Part shown: positions 52,925 to 61,345 of the stretch, piece after piece
Numbering within the stretch: the first letter of the stretch is position 1
Layout: every line of letters starts with the position of its first letter
Source: Streptomyces sp. NRRL F-5135
Lineage (GTDB): Bacteria > Actinomycetota > Actinomycetes > Streptomycetales > Streptomycetaceae
NCBI RefSeq assembly: GCF_000719775.1
Contig: NZ_JOHR01000002.1
Coordinates: forward strand, 124,001-188,000
Reading direction: 5' to 3'
DNA length: 64,000 bases
Translations under genes and position numbers: made by a program
Notes under the pieces: generated by a model
The model's input: only the letters and a program-made list of their open reading frames with translations
Database searches by the model: none
Told to the model about the DNA's origin: nothing

Positions 52925-53326
52925 TCAGCGGGCCCCGAAACGCTCGTCCGTCGCCACGACATCCCGTCCCAGGGGCATCAGCGAGATCGGGATCAGCTTC
53001 AGGTTCGCCCAGCCGAAGGGGATCCCGATGATCGACAGGAAGAGGGGAATGCTGGTAAGCAGGTGCCCGAGCGCCAGCCACCACCCGGCGAAGATCAGCC
53101 AGATCACATTGCCGATGAAGGAGGGGGCGCCGGCACCCGGCCGCTCGACGGTCGTACGTCCGAAGGGCCAGAGAACGTAGCCCGCGATCCGGAGAGAAGC
53201 GATCCCGAACGGAATGGTCACGATCAGTACGAAGCAGATGATCGCCGCGACCACATACCCGAGGGCCATCCAGATCCCGCAGAGCACCAGCCAGAGGATG
53301 TTGAGGATCAGTTCGATGAGCTTCAT
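52925..53326 (-). CDS. YccF-domain membrane protein
   Basis: The 133-residue product has the duplicated YccF pattern: two similar hydrophobic halves each ending in an IPFG-type turn (VTIPFGIASLRIAGYVLWPFG and IIGIPFGWANLKLIPISLMPLG). The family is widespread and of unknown function. ATG at 53326 with GGAGG about 9 nt upstream. It is divergent from the GlsB-type gene. Confidence 0.9.
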   Translation of the reverse strand: MKLIELILNILWLVLCGIWMALGYVVAAIICFVLIVTIPFGIASLRIAGYVLWPFGRTTVERPGAGAPSFIGNVIWLIFAGWWLALGHLLTSIPLFLSIIGIPFGWANLKLIPISLMPLGRDVVATDERFGAR

Positions 53327-53512
53327 GAGCACGTGCCTCCCGCGTGTCCGCCCGTTGTCGCTGCTCACGACCAGTATCGGACCCAGCCCCCGGAAGCGGA
53401 AAACGAGCGGTTCACGGCGGCATCCGCAACCATGGGCCACGCCTTCGGCGTCTTGGTGGACAACTCAGTACGAAATGCATGGCGAACAGCACATGAAAGG
53501 CAGGTTCAAGGC

Positions 53513-53782
53513 GTGAGCATCATCGGGTGGATCATTCTCGGACTCCTCGCCGGGGCGGCTGCCAAGATCCTGCTCCCCGGAAAGGATCCCGGCGGGCTGA
53601 TCGGTACGACACTCATAGGCATCGCGGGCGCCTTCGTCGGTGGCTGGATCTCCGCCCGCTGGCTCGACCGCCCGATCAACAACGACTTCTTCGACGGAGC
53701 CACCTGGCTCGCGGCGATCGGTGGGGCGTTCGTCCTGCTCGTCGTCTACCGGCTGCTCTTCGGCCACTCGCGGTCCCGCTGA
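53513..53782 (+). CDS. GlsB/YeaQ/YmgE-family stress membrane protein
   Basis: The 89-residue hydrophobic protein starts VSIIGWIILGLLAGAAAKIL and has GLIGTTLIGIAGAFVGGW, the Transgly-associated family pattern of three short Gly-rich helices. Members are often induced by general stress; the mechanism is not known. GTG at 53513. I saw no clear sigma-B promoter upstream. Confidence 0.88.
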   Translation: MSIIGWIILGLLAGAAAKILLPGKDPGGLIGTTLIGIAGAFVGGWISARWLDRPINNDFFDGATWLAAIGGAFVLLVVYRLLFGHSRSR

Positions 53783-53873
53783 GCCGACGACGGCCCGCGC
53801 GACCCCGGAACGGCCCCGAGCGGCTCCGAGCGGCCCCGTTCCTGAGCGCCCCGCCCCGAGCGGCCCCGGCCCC

Positions 53874-53916
53874 GAGCGGGTACGGGCCGCCCATGAGCGG
53901 CGGCCCGTACCCGCTC
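53874..53916. terminator. Bidirectional terminator between the GlsB-type gene and yajQ
   Basis: A perfect 18-bp stem (53874-53891 with 53899-53916) closes a 7-nt loop. It lies between two convergent genes. A second, weaker GGAACGG...CCGTTCC hairpin lies just to the left (about 53807-53843). Confidence 0.85.
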
Positions 53917-53976
53917 GACCGGTCCGACGGCCGTCCCCGTCACCGCCCCCACCGTGTCAGCGGCGGTTCAACGACG

Positions 53977-54465
53977 TCACCGGTAGTTCACGAACTGCAG
54001 CGCGAATTCGAAGTCCTGCCCCTTCAGCAGCGCGATCACGGCCTGGAGGTCGTCCCGGCTCTTGGAGCTGACCCGCAGCTCGTCGCCCTGCACCTGGGCC
54101 TTGACGCCCTTGGGACCCTCGTCCCGGATGATCTTCGCCACTTTCTTGGCGTTCTCCTGGGAGATGCCCTCCTCGATCGAGGCGAAGATCTTGTACTCCT
54201 TGCCGGACAGCTGCGGCTCGCCCGCGTCCAGCGCCTTGAGCGAGATTCCCCGCTTGATCAGCTTGGACTGGAAGACGTCGAGGATCGCGGTGACCCGCTC
54301 CTCCGAGTTCGCCTGCATCAGGATCTTCTCGCCGGACCAGCTGATCGAGGCGCCGACGTTCTTGAAGTCGTAACGCTGCGAGATCTCCTTCGCCGCCTGG
54401 TTGAGGGCGTTGTCGACCTCCTGCCGCTCGACCTTCGAGACGATGTCGAAACTGGAGTCGGCCAT
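53977..54465 (-). CDS. YajQ-family nucleotide-binding protein
   Basis: The 162-residue product is a full-length YajQ (UPF0234) protein, with [20 protein letters not shown] at the N-terminus and [26 protein letters not shown] at the end. YajQ binds nucleotides, and some members bind cyclic di-GMP; in E. coli it interacts with nucleoid and heat-shock proteins. ATG at 54465 with AGGAGCC upstream. Mycobacterial counterparts lie near htpX as well. Confidence 0.92.
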   Translation of the reverse strand: MADSSFDIVSKVERQEVDNALNQAAKEISQRYDFKNVGASISWSGEKILMQANSEERVTAILDVFQSKLIKRGISLKALDAGEPQLSGKEYKIFASIEEGISQENAKKVAKIIRDEGPKGVKAQVQGDELRVSSKSRDDLQAVIALLKGQDFEFALQFVNYR

Positions 54466-54683
54466 GTCCTGTGGCTCCTTGCATCGGGGGCTGACGGGGT
54501 GCTCATCACGTGCTCGCTCCACGACCGACACCGCCGGTCGCTGGCGTAAAGCCTAGTCACCCGCGCCCGCCCCGGGCGCTGATCAACCGGGTGGCGGAGC
54601 ACCCCCGGGCATCGGGTATCGTTTACGTCGTTGCCACGGAGCACCGCCCCACGGCGGGCCTCCCACCGGCAGCGACATCCCAT

Positions 54684-54765
54684 GGCGGTGTGCCCGAGTG
54701 GCCAATGGGAGCGGACTGTAAATCCGTCGGCTTAGCCTACCCAGGTTCGAATCCTGGCGCCGCCA
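54684..54765 (+). tRNA. tRNA-Tyr (GTA)
   Basis: An 82-nt class II tRNA with a 7-bp acceptor stem (GGCGGTG with CGCCGCC, one G-U pair), anticodon GTA in CTGTAAATC, a variable arm, and the T-loop GGTTCGAATCC. No CCA is encoded. A strong hairpin follows. Confidence 0.96.
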
Positions 54766-54772
54766 CGCGACA

Positions 54773-54817
54773 AAGACGGCCCCTGTTCCACGGACGACGT
54801 GGAACAGGGGCCGTCTT
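54773..54817 (+). terminator. Terminator after tRNA-Tyr
   Basis: A perfect 19-bp stem (54773-54791 with 54799-54817) with a 7-nt loop starts 8 nt after the tRNA end. It would also stop read-through from the minus-strand gene beyond it. Confidence 0.88.
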
Positions 54818-54907
54818 CGCGTGCGTTCAGGATGTGACCGATGCGACCGATGCGACCGATCCGCGCGGCCCGTCGAGCCGACCGAGCCGACCGGTCCGCC
54901 CCGGTTT

Positions 54908-55567
54908 TCAGGCCGTGCCCGCTGCCGCCTTCGTGGCGTCCGCGACCGGGTCCGGGCCGGCGATCAGCTCCAGGGTCAGTCCCGCCGTGGCCGGGGTGTC
55001 CAGCAGTTCGGCCAGGACCGCCGCCACGTCGTCCCGGGGGACCGGGCCGCGGCCCGTCGACTCCGCGAGCCGGACCAGACCCGTGCCCGCGTCGTTCGTC
55101 AGCATGCCCGGGCGCAGGATCGTCCAGTCCAGCGCTGCCCTGGAGCGTACGTACGCGTCCGCCTCGCCCTTGGCGCGCTGGTAGGCGTCGAAGACCTCGT
55201 CGCCCTGGTGGTCGGGGTCGGCACCCATCGACGAGACCACGACGTGGCGGCGCACGCCGGCGCGTTCCGCGGCGTCCGCGAACAGGACCGCCGCGCCCCG
55301 GTCCACCGTCTCCTTGCGGGCCGCCCCGCTCCCCGGGCCGGCGCCCGCCGCGAAGACCGCGGCGTCCGCGCCCTCCAGTACCGCGGCCACCTCGTCGACC
55401 GAGGCCGATTCCAGGTCCAGGACGACGGGTTCCGCACCCGCCGCCCGTAGCTCGTCCGCCTGTTCGGGGTTGCGGATGATGCCCGCCACCTCGTCGCCGC
55501 GCGCGGCGAGCAGGCGCTCCAGCCGCAACGCGATCTGGCCATGTCCTCCGGCAATGACAATGCGCAT
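54908..55567 (-). CDS. NAD(P)-binding atypical SDR-family protein
   Basis: The 219-residue Rossmann protein starts MRIVIAGGHGQIALRLERLL and belongs to the SDR_a5/NmrA-like group. It has RNPEQADEL, the YQRAKGEAD segment with the usual Tyr-x3-Lys pattern (YQRAK), and LRPGMLTND. Members reduce or simply sense NAD(P)H; the substrate is unknown. ATG at 55567; no strong ribosome binding site, so the mRNA may be leaderless. Confidence 0.82.
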   Translation of the reverse strand: MRIVIAGGHGQIALRLERLLAARGDEVAGIIRNPEQADELRAAGAEPVVLDLESASVDEVAAVLEGADAAVFAAGAGPGSGAARKETVDRGAAVLFADAAERAGVRRHVVVSSMGADPDHQGDEVFDAYQRAKGEADAYVRSRAALDWTILRPGMLTNDAGTGLVRLAESTGRGPVPRDDVAAVLAELLDTPATAGLTLELIAGPDPVADATKAAAGTA

Positions 55568-55646
55568 GGCCCCGACCGTACGTCCCCGAGCGTGTGCGCG
55601 CACGGGGCGCACCGTGCGCACCGGCTTCCGGCCGCCCGTCCCGCGC

Positions 55647-56990
55647 TCACGGGCCCGGCGGCCCCGGTTGTCCCGGCTGACCAGGCTGGCCCGGTTGTCC
55701 GAAGTCGGAGCGACCCTGGCGCGGGACCTCCAGGGAGACCGCCGCCGGGTCGCAGTACTCCCGTACCGCGCTCGTCCGCGCGACCACCCGCCCCCGGTGG
55801 ATGACGATCCTGCTGTACGCGAGGGACAGCGCGCCCGCCAGCTCCTCGCCCCGGACGGCGAGCAGTTCGGCCGGGAAACCGGCCTCCACCCGCACCTCCG
55901 GCAGCCCCATCGCCGCCCGCGCCACCGCGCTCACCGCGCCGTACGCCTCGTCCGGGGACAGCCCGGACTGCGCGGCCAGCAGGTACGCGGCCTCCAGCGG
56001 GTCGCCGCGCCCCACGGGGTTCGAGACGTCGCGCAGCGCCCCGCTGCCCGCCGCGACCCGTACGCCGGCCGCCCGCAGCAGCCCCACGGGCGCGACGCCC
56101 CGTTCGTCCACCCCGCCGCAGCCGCCCTGCGGCAGGCAGACCACCGTCACCCCGGCCGCCGCGAGCTGGTCCGCGGCCCGGGCGGCCACCTCGGCCGGGA
56201 GCCGGGCCAGCCCCCCGCACGGCCCGAGCGTCACGGGCTGCCGCAGGCCGCCCACCATCGCCGCGAGCCGGGCCAGCCGCGCCGGGTCGTCACCGTCCGT
56301 GTGCAGGTCGACGGGGCAGCCGTGCTCTGCCGCGACCTCCAGCACCGCCTCCGCGAAGCCGGCCGGGTCCGGATCCAGGTCGGGCCGGCCGCCCACCGCG
56401 CCCGCGCCCATCTTCACCGCGTCCCGCAGCATCGCGAGCCCGTCGGCCCCGGCGAGCCCGGTCAGCAGCCGGGGTACGGCGACGGCCGCCAGGTCGCCGA
56501 GCCCGCGCAGCGAGCGCCGCGCCTGGAGCACCGCCTCCATCCGGACGAGTTCCTGCGCGTCCCCGATCCGTACGTGGGAGCGCAGCGCGGTCGCCCCGTG
56601 TCCCAGTTGGAGCAGGGCGGCCTCGGTGGCCCGGCGCCGTACGTCCTCGGGCCCGTACGGGACGGGCCCGGCGCCGCACTGCCCGGCGCCCTGCCCGCCC
56701 GGGGGGCCCTGCGCGGTCTCCCCGGTGTGCGGGGCGGGCGGGGAGGACAGGGCGGTCAGCGCGGTGTCGCTGTGCGCGTGCGGTTCCGCGGGGGCGGGCA
56801 GCAGCAGGTATCCGCCGAGGTCGACCCGGGCACCCTGGGCGCCGAGGCTGCCCGCCGTGCCGACGGCCTCGATCCGGCCCCCGCTGAGCCGTACGTCCAC
56901 CGTCCTGCCGTCGGTGAGTCGGGCCCCGCAGAGAACGAGCGCGGTGGTGTCGGCGGCACCACCGGGCGGCTGCGGCTGGCTGTCGGGCAT
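55647..56990 (-). CDS. Amidohydrolase-like protein with missing catalytic residues
   Basis: The 447-residue product has the cytosine-deaminase-like amidohydrolase layout: an N-terminal beta-sandwich strand (LVLCGARLTDGRTVDV), the first metal motif EPHAHSD, and VDLHTDGDDP. However, where deaminases have a SHC-type histidine this protein has VTLGPCGG, and the metal aspartate region reads AAGSGALRDVSNP instead of a D-N-x-R-D pattern. It may be inactive or changed. The C-terminus ends in Gly-Gln-Pro repeats from 9-bp DNA repeats (55655-55700). The ATG at 56990 has AGGAG 5 nt upstream. Confidence 0.7.
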   Translation of the reverse strand: MPDSQPQPPGGAADTTALVLCGARLTDGRTVDVRLSGGRIEAVGTAGSLGAQGARVDLGGYLLLPAPAEPHAHSDTALTALSSPPAPHTGETAQGPPGGQGAGQCGAGPVPYGPEDVRRRATEAALLQLGHGATALRSHVRIGDAQELVRMEAVLQARRSLRGLGDLAAVAVPRLLTGLAGADGLAMLRDAVKMGAGAVGGRPDLDPDPAGFAEAVLEVAAEHGCPVDLHTDGDDPARLARLAAMVGGLRQPVTLGPCGGLARLPAEVAARAADQLAAAGVTVVCLPQGGCGGVDERGVAPVGLLRAAGVRVAAGSGALRDVSNPVGRGDPLEAAYLLAAQSGLSPDEAYGAVSAVARAAMGLPEVRVEAGFPAELLAVRGEELAGALSLAYSRIVIHRGRVVARTSAVREYCDPAAVSLEVPRQGRSDFGQPGQPGQPGQPGPPGP

Positions 56991-57440
56991 CCCGCTCCTG
57001 CTCAAGACTTCCGCGTGCGGATCGCACCGCGTGAATCGAGATTAGGCGCGGCTCCGCCGAGCGTCGTGGAAGAGCGCAATAGTCGTACCGGCGAGGCCAC
57101 GAATGCCGTACGGGTGGGTACGAGAGGTGTACGCACGGGTGGACAGGAAACGCGTACGTACAGGTGGGTGCGAGAGGTATGCGGGCGGGCGCGTAACCGG
57201 ACGGCACACGGGCTGTCCGGGCGCTGCCCGGGGGCACCTCTCGGCCGTCGCCGGGCACCCCCTCGGCCGGCCCTGAGCGGAGATCGGCCAGGCCCCGGGC
57301 GGCCCGTGGGCCGTCCCCGAACAGACCCCTGGGCGGTTCCGGGCGCGGGGCGGCCGGATCACCGGGCCGGCGGTCCCAAACGGATTCGCGTAAACGGATT
57401 TGGGCTAGTGGCGAGCAACCGTGTAATGTCTTCATCGCTC
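56991..57440. other. Gap between the amidohydrolase-like gene and tRNA-Thr
   Basis: No convincing gene lies here; a 106-codon minus frame (57042-57362) has odd composition and no homology. The gap holds two imperfect copies, 50 bp apart, of a 34-bp GTACGGGTGGGT-type element (about 57108 and 57158), and the tRNA-Thr promoter at its right end. Confidence 0.5.
57400..57429 (+). promoter_or_regulatory. Promoter of the tRNA-Thr/tRNA-Met pair
   Basis: TTGGGC (57400-57405) and TAATGT (57424-57429) are separated by 18 bp, placing the transcription start about 5 nt before the tRNA-Thr gene. Confidence 0.7.
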
Positions 57441-57513
57441 GCCCCAATAGCTCAGTCGGCAGAGCGTCTCCATGGTAAGGAGAAGGTCTACGGTTCGATT
57501 CCGTATTGGGGCT
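57441..57513 (+). tRNA. tRNA-Thr (GGT)
   Basis: A 73-nt tRNA with perfect GCCCCAA/TTGGGGC acceptor stem, D-loop AGCTCAGTCGGCAGAGC, anticodon GGT in CATGGTAAG and T-loop GGTTCGATTCC. No encoded CCA. Confidence 0.97.
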
Positions 57514-57560
57514 CAGATGTTCGGTGATCCTCGCCTTCGGGCGAGGTGATCCAGCATCGA

Positions 57561-57633
57561 AGCGGTGTAGCTCAGTCGGTAGAGCAAGCGGCTCATAATC
57601 GCTGTGTCACCGGTTCAAGTCCGGTCACCGCTA
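57561..57633 (+). tRNA. tRNA-Met (CAT), elongator type
   Basis: A 73-nt tRNA with perfect AGCGGTG/CACCGCT acceptor pairing and anticodon CAT in GCTCATAATC. The first acceptor pair is A-T and the anticodon stem lacks the three G-C pairs of the initiator, so it is an elongator. It lies 47 bp after tRNA-Thr and 88 bp before rpmG. Confidence 0.95.
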
Positions 57634-57721
57634 CACACGGTAGCCGATTGTGGGGTCGGTCCTTCGATCGGCTACTCTTTTATGCGTTCATCCGTCCATC
57701 CGTCCGTCAAGGAGCACTCAC

Positions 57722-57886
57722 GTGGCTGCCACCGACGTCCGCCCGAAGATCACGCTGGCCTGCGTGGAGTGCAAGGAGCGGAACTACATCACCAAGAAGA
57801 ACCGGCGCAACAACCCGGACCGTCTTGAGATGAAGAAGCACTGCCCGCGCTGCAACTCGCACACCGCGCACCGCGAAACGCGCTGA
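57722..57886 (+). CDS. rpmG: 50S ribosomal protein L33, zinc-binding type
   Basis: The 54-residue L33 has both CxxC pairs (Cys14/17 in CVEC and Cys41/44 in CPRC), so it is the zinc-containing C+ form, not the zinc-free form induced in zinc shortage. The sequence [20 protein letters not shown] is typical. GTG at 57722 has AAGGAGC 7 nt upstream. It follows two tRNA genes and may be cotranscribed with them; a terminator follows. Confidence 0.97.
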
Positions 57887-57899
57887 ATCAGGCTCGTCT

Positions 57900-57931
57900 G
57901 CGAGGCCGTCCCCGCTGGGGGACGGCCTCGC
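57900..57931 (+). terminator. Terminator after rpmG
   Basis: A perfect 14-bp stem (GCGAGGCCGTCCCC at 57900-57913 with 57918-57931) closes a GCTG loop, followed by GTCGTTTGTC. It separates rpmG from the dehydratase pair. Confidence 0.85.
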
Positions 57932-58030
57932 GTCGTTTGTCCTGGTCCGTCGTGGTCGGATCGCGTGCGGTCCGACGCAGAGCGACGCGCGACACAGTCC
58001 GACAGAGTTCGACACAGGAGGGAGCGAGTC

Positions 58031-58483
58031 ATGGCGCTCGATCAGTCCTTCGTGGGGCGGAGCTATCCGCCCACCGCGCCGTACGAGGTCGGCCGGGAGA
58101 AGATCCGGGAGTTCGCCGAGGCGGTCGGCGACCCGAATCCGGCGTACCTCGACCCGGAGGCTGCCAAGGCGCTCGGGCACTGCGATCTCATCGCACCGCC
58201 GACCTTCGTGTTCGCGATCACCTTCAAGGCCGCCCGCGATGTGATCGCCGACCCGCGACTGGGCCTGGACTACAGCCGCGTGGTGCACGGCGACCAGAAG
58301 TTCGCCTACTCGCGGCCCGTACGGGCGGGGGACCGGCTGGCGGTCACCTCGACCATCGAGGCCATCAAGTCCCTCGCGGGGAACGACATCATCGACGTCC
58401 GGGGCGAGGTGCACGACGAGGCGGGCGAGCACGTCGTGACCGCCTGGACCAAGCTGGTGGCGCGCGCCGCCGAGGAGGCGTGA
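58031..58483 (+). CDS. MaoC-type N-terminal dehydratase (HadA-like)
   Basis: The 150-residue hotdog-fold protein belongs to the FAS1-DH/UPF0336 group like mycobacterial HadA. It has EVGREKIREFAEAVGDPNPAYLD and APPTFVFAITF, but lacks the catalytic Asp/His of hydratase-2 motifs, as HadA does; it should act as the substrate-binding partner of the next gene. ATG at 58031 has GGAGGGAGCGAG upstream. The pair is separated by 5 nt. Confidence 0.88.
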   Translation: MALDQSFVGRSYPPTAPYEVGREKIREFAEAVGDPNPAYLDPEAAKALGHCDLIAPPTFVFAITFKAARDVIADPRLGLDYSRVVHGDQKFAYSRPVRAGDRLAVTSTIEAIKSLAGNDIIDVRGEVHDEAGEHVVTAWTKLVARAAEEA

Positions 58484-58488
58484 GGACC

Positions 58489-58917
58489 ATGGCCGCGAAG
58501 ATCGGTTACGACGAGGTCGAGGTCGGTACGGAGCTGCCGGCGGGCACGTTCCCGGTCACGCGCGCGACGCTGGTGCGGTACGCGGGCGCGTCCGGGGACT
58601 TCAACCCGATTCACTGGAACGAGAAGTTCGCCAAGGAGGTCGGCCTCCCCGACGTCATCGCGCACGGCATGTTCACCATGGCCGAGGCGATCCGGGTGGT
58701 GACCGACTGGGCGGGCGACCCGGGCGCCGTCGTCGAGTACGGCGTGCGCTTCACCAAGCCCGTCGTCGTGCCGAACGACGACGAGGGCGCGGTGGTCGAG
58801 GTCAGCGCCAAGGTCGGCGCCAAGCTCGACGACCGCCGGGTACGGGTGGACCTGACCGCCATGAGCGCCGGACAGAAGGTGCTCGGCATGTCCCGCGCGG
58901 TCGTCCGGCTCGGCTGA
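58489..58917 (+). CDS. MaoC-type dehydratase (HadB-like)
   Basis: The 142-residue hotdog protein carries the catalytic hydratase motif GDFNPIHWNEKFA with Asp37 and His42, close to the HadB active-site positions, and GMFTMAEA. With the preceding HadA-like protein it should form a heterodimeric (3R)-hydroxyacyl dehydratase. The organism is not expected to make mycolic acids, so the physiological substrate is open. ATG at 58489 with GAGG just upstream. Confidence 0.9.
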   Translation: MAAKIGYDEVEVGTELPAGTFPVTRATLVRYAGASGDFNPIHWNEKFAKEVGLPDVIAHGMFTMAEAIRVVTDWAGDPGAVVEYGVRFTKPVVVPNDDEGAVVEVSAKVGAKLDDRRVRVDLTAMSAGQKVLGMSRAVVRLG

Positions 58918-58977
58918 CCGCCGCGCCCCGTCGCGCCCCGGGAACGGGTGGTCCGCCCTGACCGTACTCTTGTGCCC

Positions 58978-60033
58978 GTGCAGGAACTCCACGACGCCCC
59001 ACTCGCCCCCCTGACCACCTTCCGCCTCGGCGGCCCCGCCGCCCGCCTTGTCACGGCCACCACCGACGACGAGGTGATCGCCGCCGTACGCGAGGCCGAC
59101 GACGCCGGGACACCGCTGCTGATCATCGGCGGCGGCAGCAACCTGGTCATCGGGGACAAGGGTTTCGACGGCACCGCCCTGCGCATCGCCACCCGGGGCT
59201 TCGCGCTCGACGGCACCTCGCTCCAACTGGCGGCGGGCGAGGTCTGGAGCGACGCCGTCGCCCGGGCCGTCGAGGCGGGCCTCGCGGGTATCGAGTGCCT
59301 CGCGGGCGTCCCCGGCTCGGCCGGTGCCACCCCGATCCAGAACGTCGGCGCGTACGGCCAGGAGGTGGCCGGCACCGTCACCGAGGTCGTCGCCTACGAC
59401 CGCGCCACCCGCGAGAGAGTCACCCTCCCGAACGCCGACTGCGGTTTCTCCTACCGCCACAGCCGCTTCAAGGCCCACCCCGAGCGCTGGGTCGTGCTCT
59501 CCGTGCGCTTCGCGCTGGAGGACGCGGGCGGGCTCTCCGCGCCCGTCAGGTACGCCGAGACCGCCCGCGCCCTCGGTGTCGCGCCCGGCGACCGCGCTCC
59601 CCTCGCCACCGTCCGGGAGACCGTCCTGGCCCTGCGCGCGGGCAAGGGCATGGTGCTGGACCCCGACGACCACGACACGTGGTCCGCCGGTTCGTTCTTC
59701 ACCAACCCGGTCCTCGGCGCCGAGGAGTACGCGGACTTCCTGGCCCGCGTCCACGCGCGGCTCGGTGACGGCGTGGCGCCGCCCGCGTACCCGGCGGAGG
59801 ACGGGCGCACGAAGACCTCCGCCGCCTGGCTGATCGACAAGGCCGGCTTCACCAAGGGGTACGGCTCGGGCCCGGCCCGTATCTCCACCAAGCACACCCT
59901 CGCCCTCACCAACCGGGGCGAGGCGACCACCGAGGACCTGCTGGCCCTCGCCCGCGAGGTGGTCACCGGGGTCCGCGAGGCGTTCGGGGTCACCCTGGTC
60001 AACGAGCCGGTGACGGTCGGCGTCAGCCTCTGA
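58978..60033 (+). CDS. murB: UDP-N-acetylenolpyruvoylglucosamine reductase
   Basis: MurB reduces UDP-GlcNAc-enolpyruvate to UDP-MurNAc with NADPH and FAD, a committed step of peptidoglycan synthesis in the cytosol. The 351-residue product has PLTTFRLGGPAARLV, the FAD-binding GGGSNLV and LAGVPGSAGATPIQNVGAYG, the arginine in SYRHSRFK, and the serine in AGSFFTNPV. A TACTCT -10 box at 58964-58969 lies so close to the GTG at 58978 that the mRNA is probably leaderless; a GTG at 58972 is an alternative. Confidence 0.95.
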   Translation: MQELHDAPLAPLTTFRLGGPAARLVTATTDDEVIAAVREADDAGTPLLIIGGGSNLVIGDKGFDGTALRIATRGFALDGTSLQLAAGEVWSDAVARAVEAGLAGIECLAGVPGSAGATPIQNVGAYGQEVAGTVTEVVAYDRATRERVTLPNADCGFSYRHSRFKAHPERWVVLSVRFALEDAGGLSAPVRYAETARALGVAPGDRAPLATVRETVLALRAGKGMVLDPDDHDTWSAGSFFTNPVLGAEEYADFLARVHARLGDGVAPPAYPAEDGRTKTSAAWLIDKAGFTKGYGSGPARISTKHTLALTNRGEATTEDLLALAREVVTGVREAFGVTLVNEPVTVGVSL

Positions 60034-60067
60034 GGCCGCGCCTTCCGAAGCCGCCCCGGGCCCGCCG

Positions 60068-61189
60068 TCAGCCGGCCAGCCAGGCGTCGACGCCCGCCAG
60101 CAGCCTCTGCCGTACGTCGGCCGGCGCCGCCGAGCCCCGGACCGACTGGCGGGCCAGCTCGGCCAGCTCCTCGTCGGTGAAGCCGTGGTGGAGCCGGGCC
60201 AGCTCGTACTGGGCGGCCAGCCGGGAACCGAAGAGCAGCGGGTCGTCCGCGCCCAGCGCCATCGGGACGCCCGCCTCGAACAGCGTGCGCAGCGGCACGT
60301 CCTCCGGCTTCTCGTAGACCCCCAGCGCGACGTTGGAGGACGGGCAGACCTCGCAGGTGACCCCGCGTTCCGCGAGCCGGTGGAGCAGCCGGGGGTCTTC
60401 GGCCGCGCGTACGCCGTGCCCGATCCTGGCCGCGCGCAGGTCGTCCAGGCAGTCCCGTACGGAGGAGGGGCCGGTCAGCTCGCCGCCGTGCGGCGCGGCC
60501 AGCAGGCCGCCGTGCCGGGCGATGGCGAACGCGCGGTCGAAGTCCCGTGCCATGCCGCGCCGTTCGTCGTTGGAGAGCCCGAACCCCACGACGCCGCGGT
60601 CCGCGTAGCGCACCGCCAGCCGGGCCAGTGTCCTGGCGTCCAGCGGGTGTTTCATGCGGTTCGCCGCGACCACCACGCGCATCCCGAGGCCGGTCTCCGC
60701 GGAAGCGGCGTCCACGGCGTCCAGGATGATCTCCAGGGCGGGGATCAGGCCGCCCAGGTGGGGCGCGTACGACGTGGGGTCGACCTGGATCTCCAGCCAG
60801 CCGGAGCCGTCCCGCACGTCCTCCTCGGCGGCCTCGCGCACCAGCCGCTGGATGTCCTCCGGCGCGCGCAGGCAGGACCGGGCGATGTCGTACAGCCGCT
60901 GGAAGCGGAACCAGCCGCGCTCGTCGGTGGCGCGCAGCTTGGGCGGTTCACCGCCGGTCAGCGCGTCGGGCAGGTGGACGCCGTACTTGTCCGCGAGTTC
61001 GAGCAGGGTCGCCGACCGCATCGAACCGGTGAAGTGCAGGTGCAGGTGGGCCTTCGGCAGGGTGCTCACATCGCGGGGGCCCGCATCACGGGGATCTGTT
61101 GTACGGGGGCCGGTCCCGCCGGGCCGGGGCTCGCTGAGCCGCGTGTCGCGGCGGGGGCGGGGGGTGCTCTCCGGGGTGGTGCTCTCCAT
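60068..61189 (-). CDS. add: Adenosine deaminase
   Basis: This 373-residue zinc enzyme deaminates adenosine to inosine in purine salvage. Metal ligands are seen in LHLHFTGS (His50, His52), the catalytic glutamate in APHGGELTG, the histidine in RIGHGVRA, and the aspartates in [10 protein letters not shown]. The first 40 residues are Thr/Pro/Arg-rich and precede STLPKAHLH. The ATG at 61189 is chosen over the open frame beyond it because of AGGATCC just upstream. Convergent with murB, with 34 bp between their stops. Confidence 0.93.
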   Translation of the reverse strand: MESTTPESTPRPRRDTRLSEPRPGGTGPRTTDPRDAGPRDVSTLPKAHLHLHFTGSMRSATLLELADKYGVHLPDALTGGEPPKLRATDERGWFRFQRLYDIARSCLRAPEDIQRLVREAAEEDVRDGSGWLEIQVDPTSYAPHLGGLIPALEIILDAVDAASAETGLGMRVVVAANRMKHPLDARTLARLAVRYADRGVVGFGLSNDERRGMARDFDRAFAIARHGGLLAAPHGGELTGPSSVRDCLDDLRAARIGHGVRAAEDPRLLHRLAERGVTCEVCPSSNVALGVYEKPEDVPLRTLFEAGVPMALGADDPLLFGSRLAAQYELARLHHGFTDEELAELARQSVRGSAAPADVRQRLLAGVDAWLAG

Positions 61190-61345
61190 CCCAGGATCCT
61201 GCCGTATCACCGGGCCGTCCGGCATCCCGTTCCATCGATCGAGGGCTTGATCGAGATCTTGTCCGAGTACGCGAACGGGCCCCCGGCCGAGTGGCGGGGA
61301 GCCCGTTCGCACGTGCGGCGCCGCTTCGCGCGGCGGCGCCCCGGC

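Noticed and set aside
57042..57362. A 106-codon minus-strand ORF before tRNA-Thr
   Set aside because: Composition is unlike neighbouring genes, no ribosome binding site, no recognisable domain, and it contains the imperfect direct repeats.
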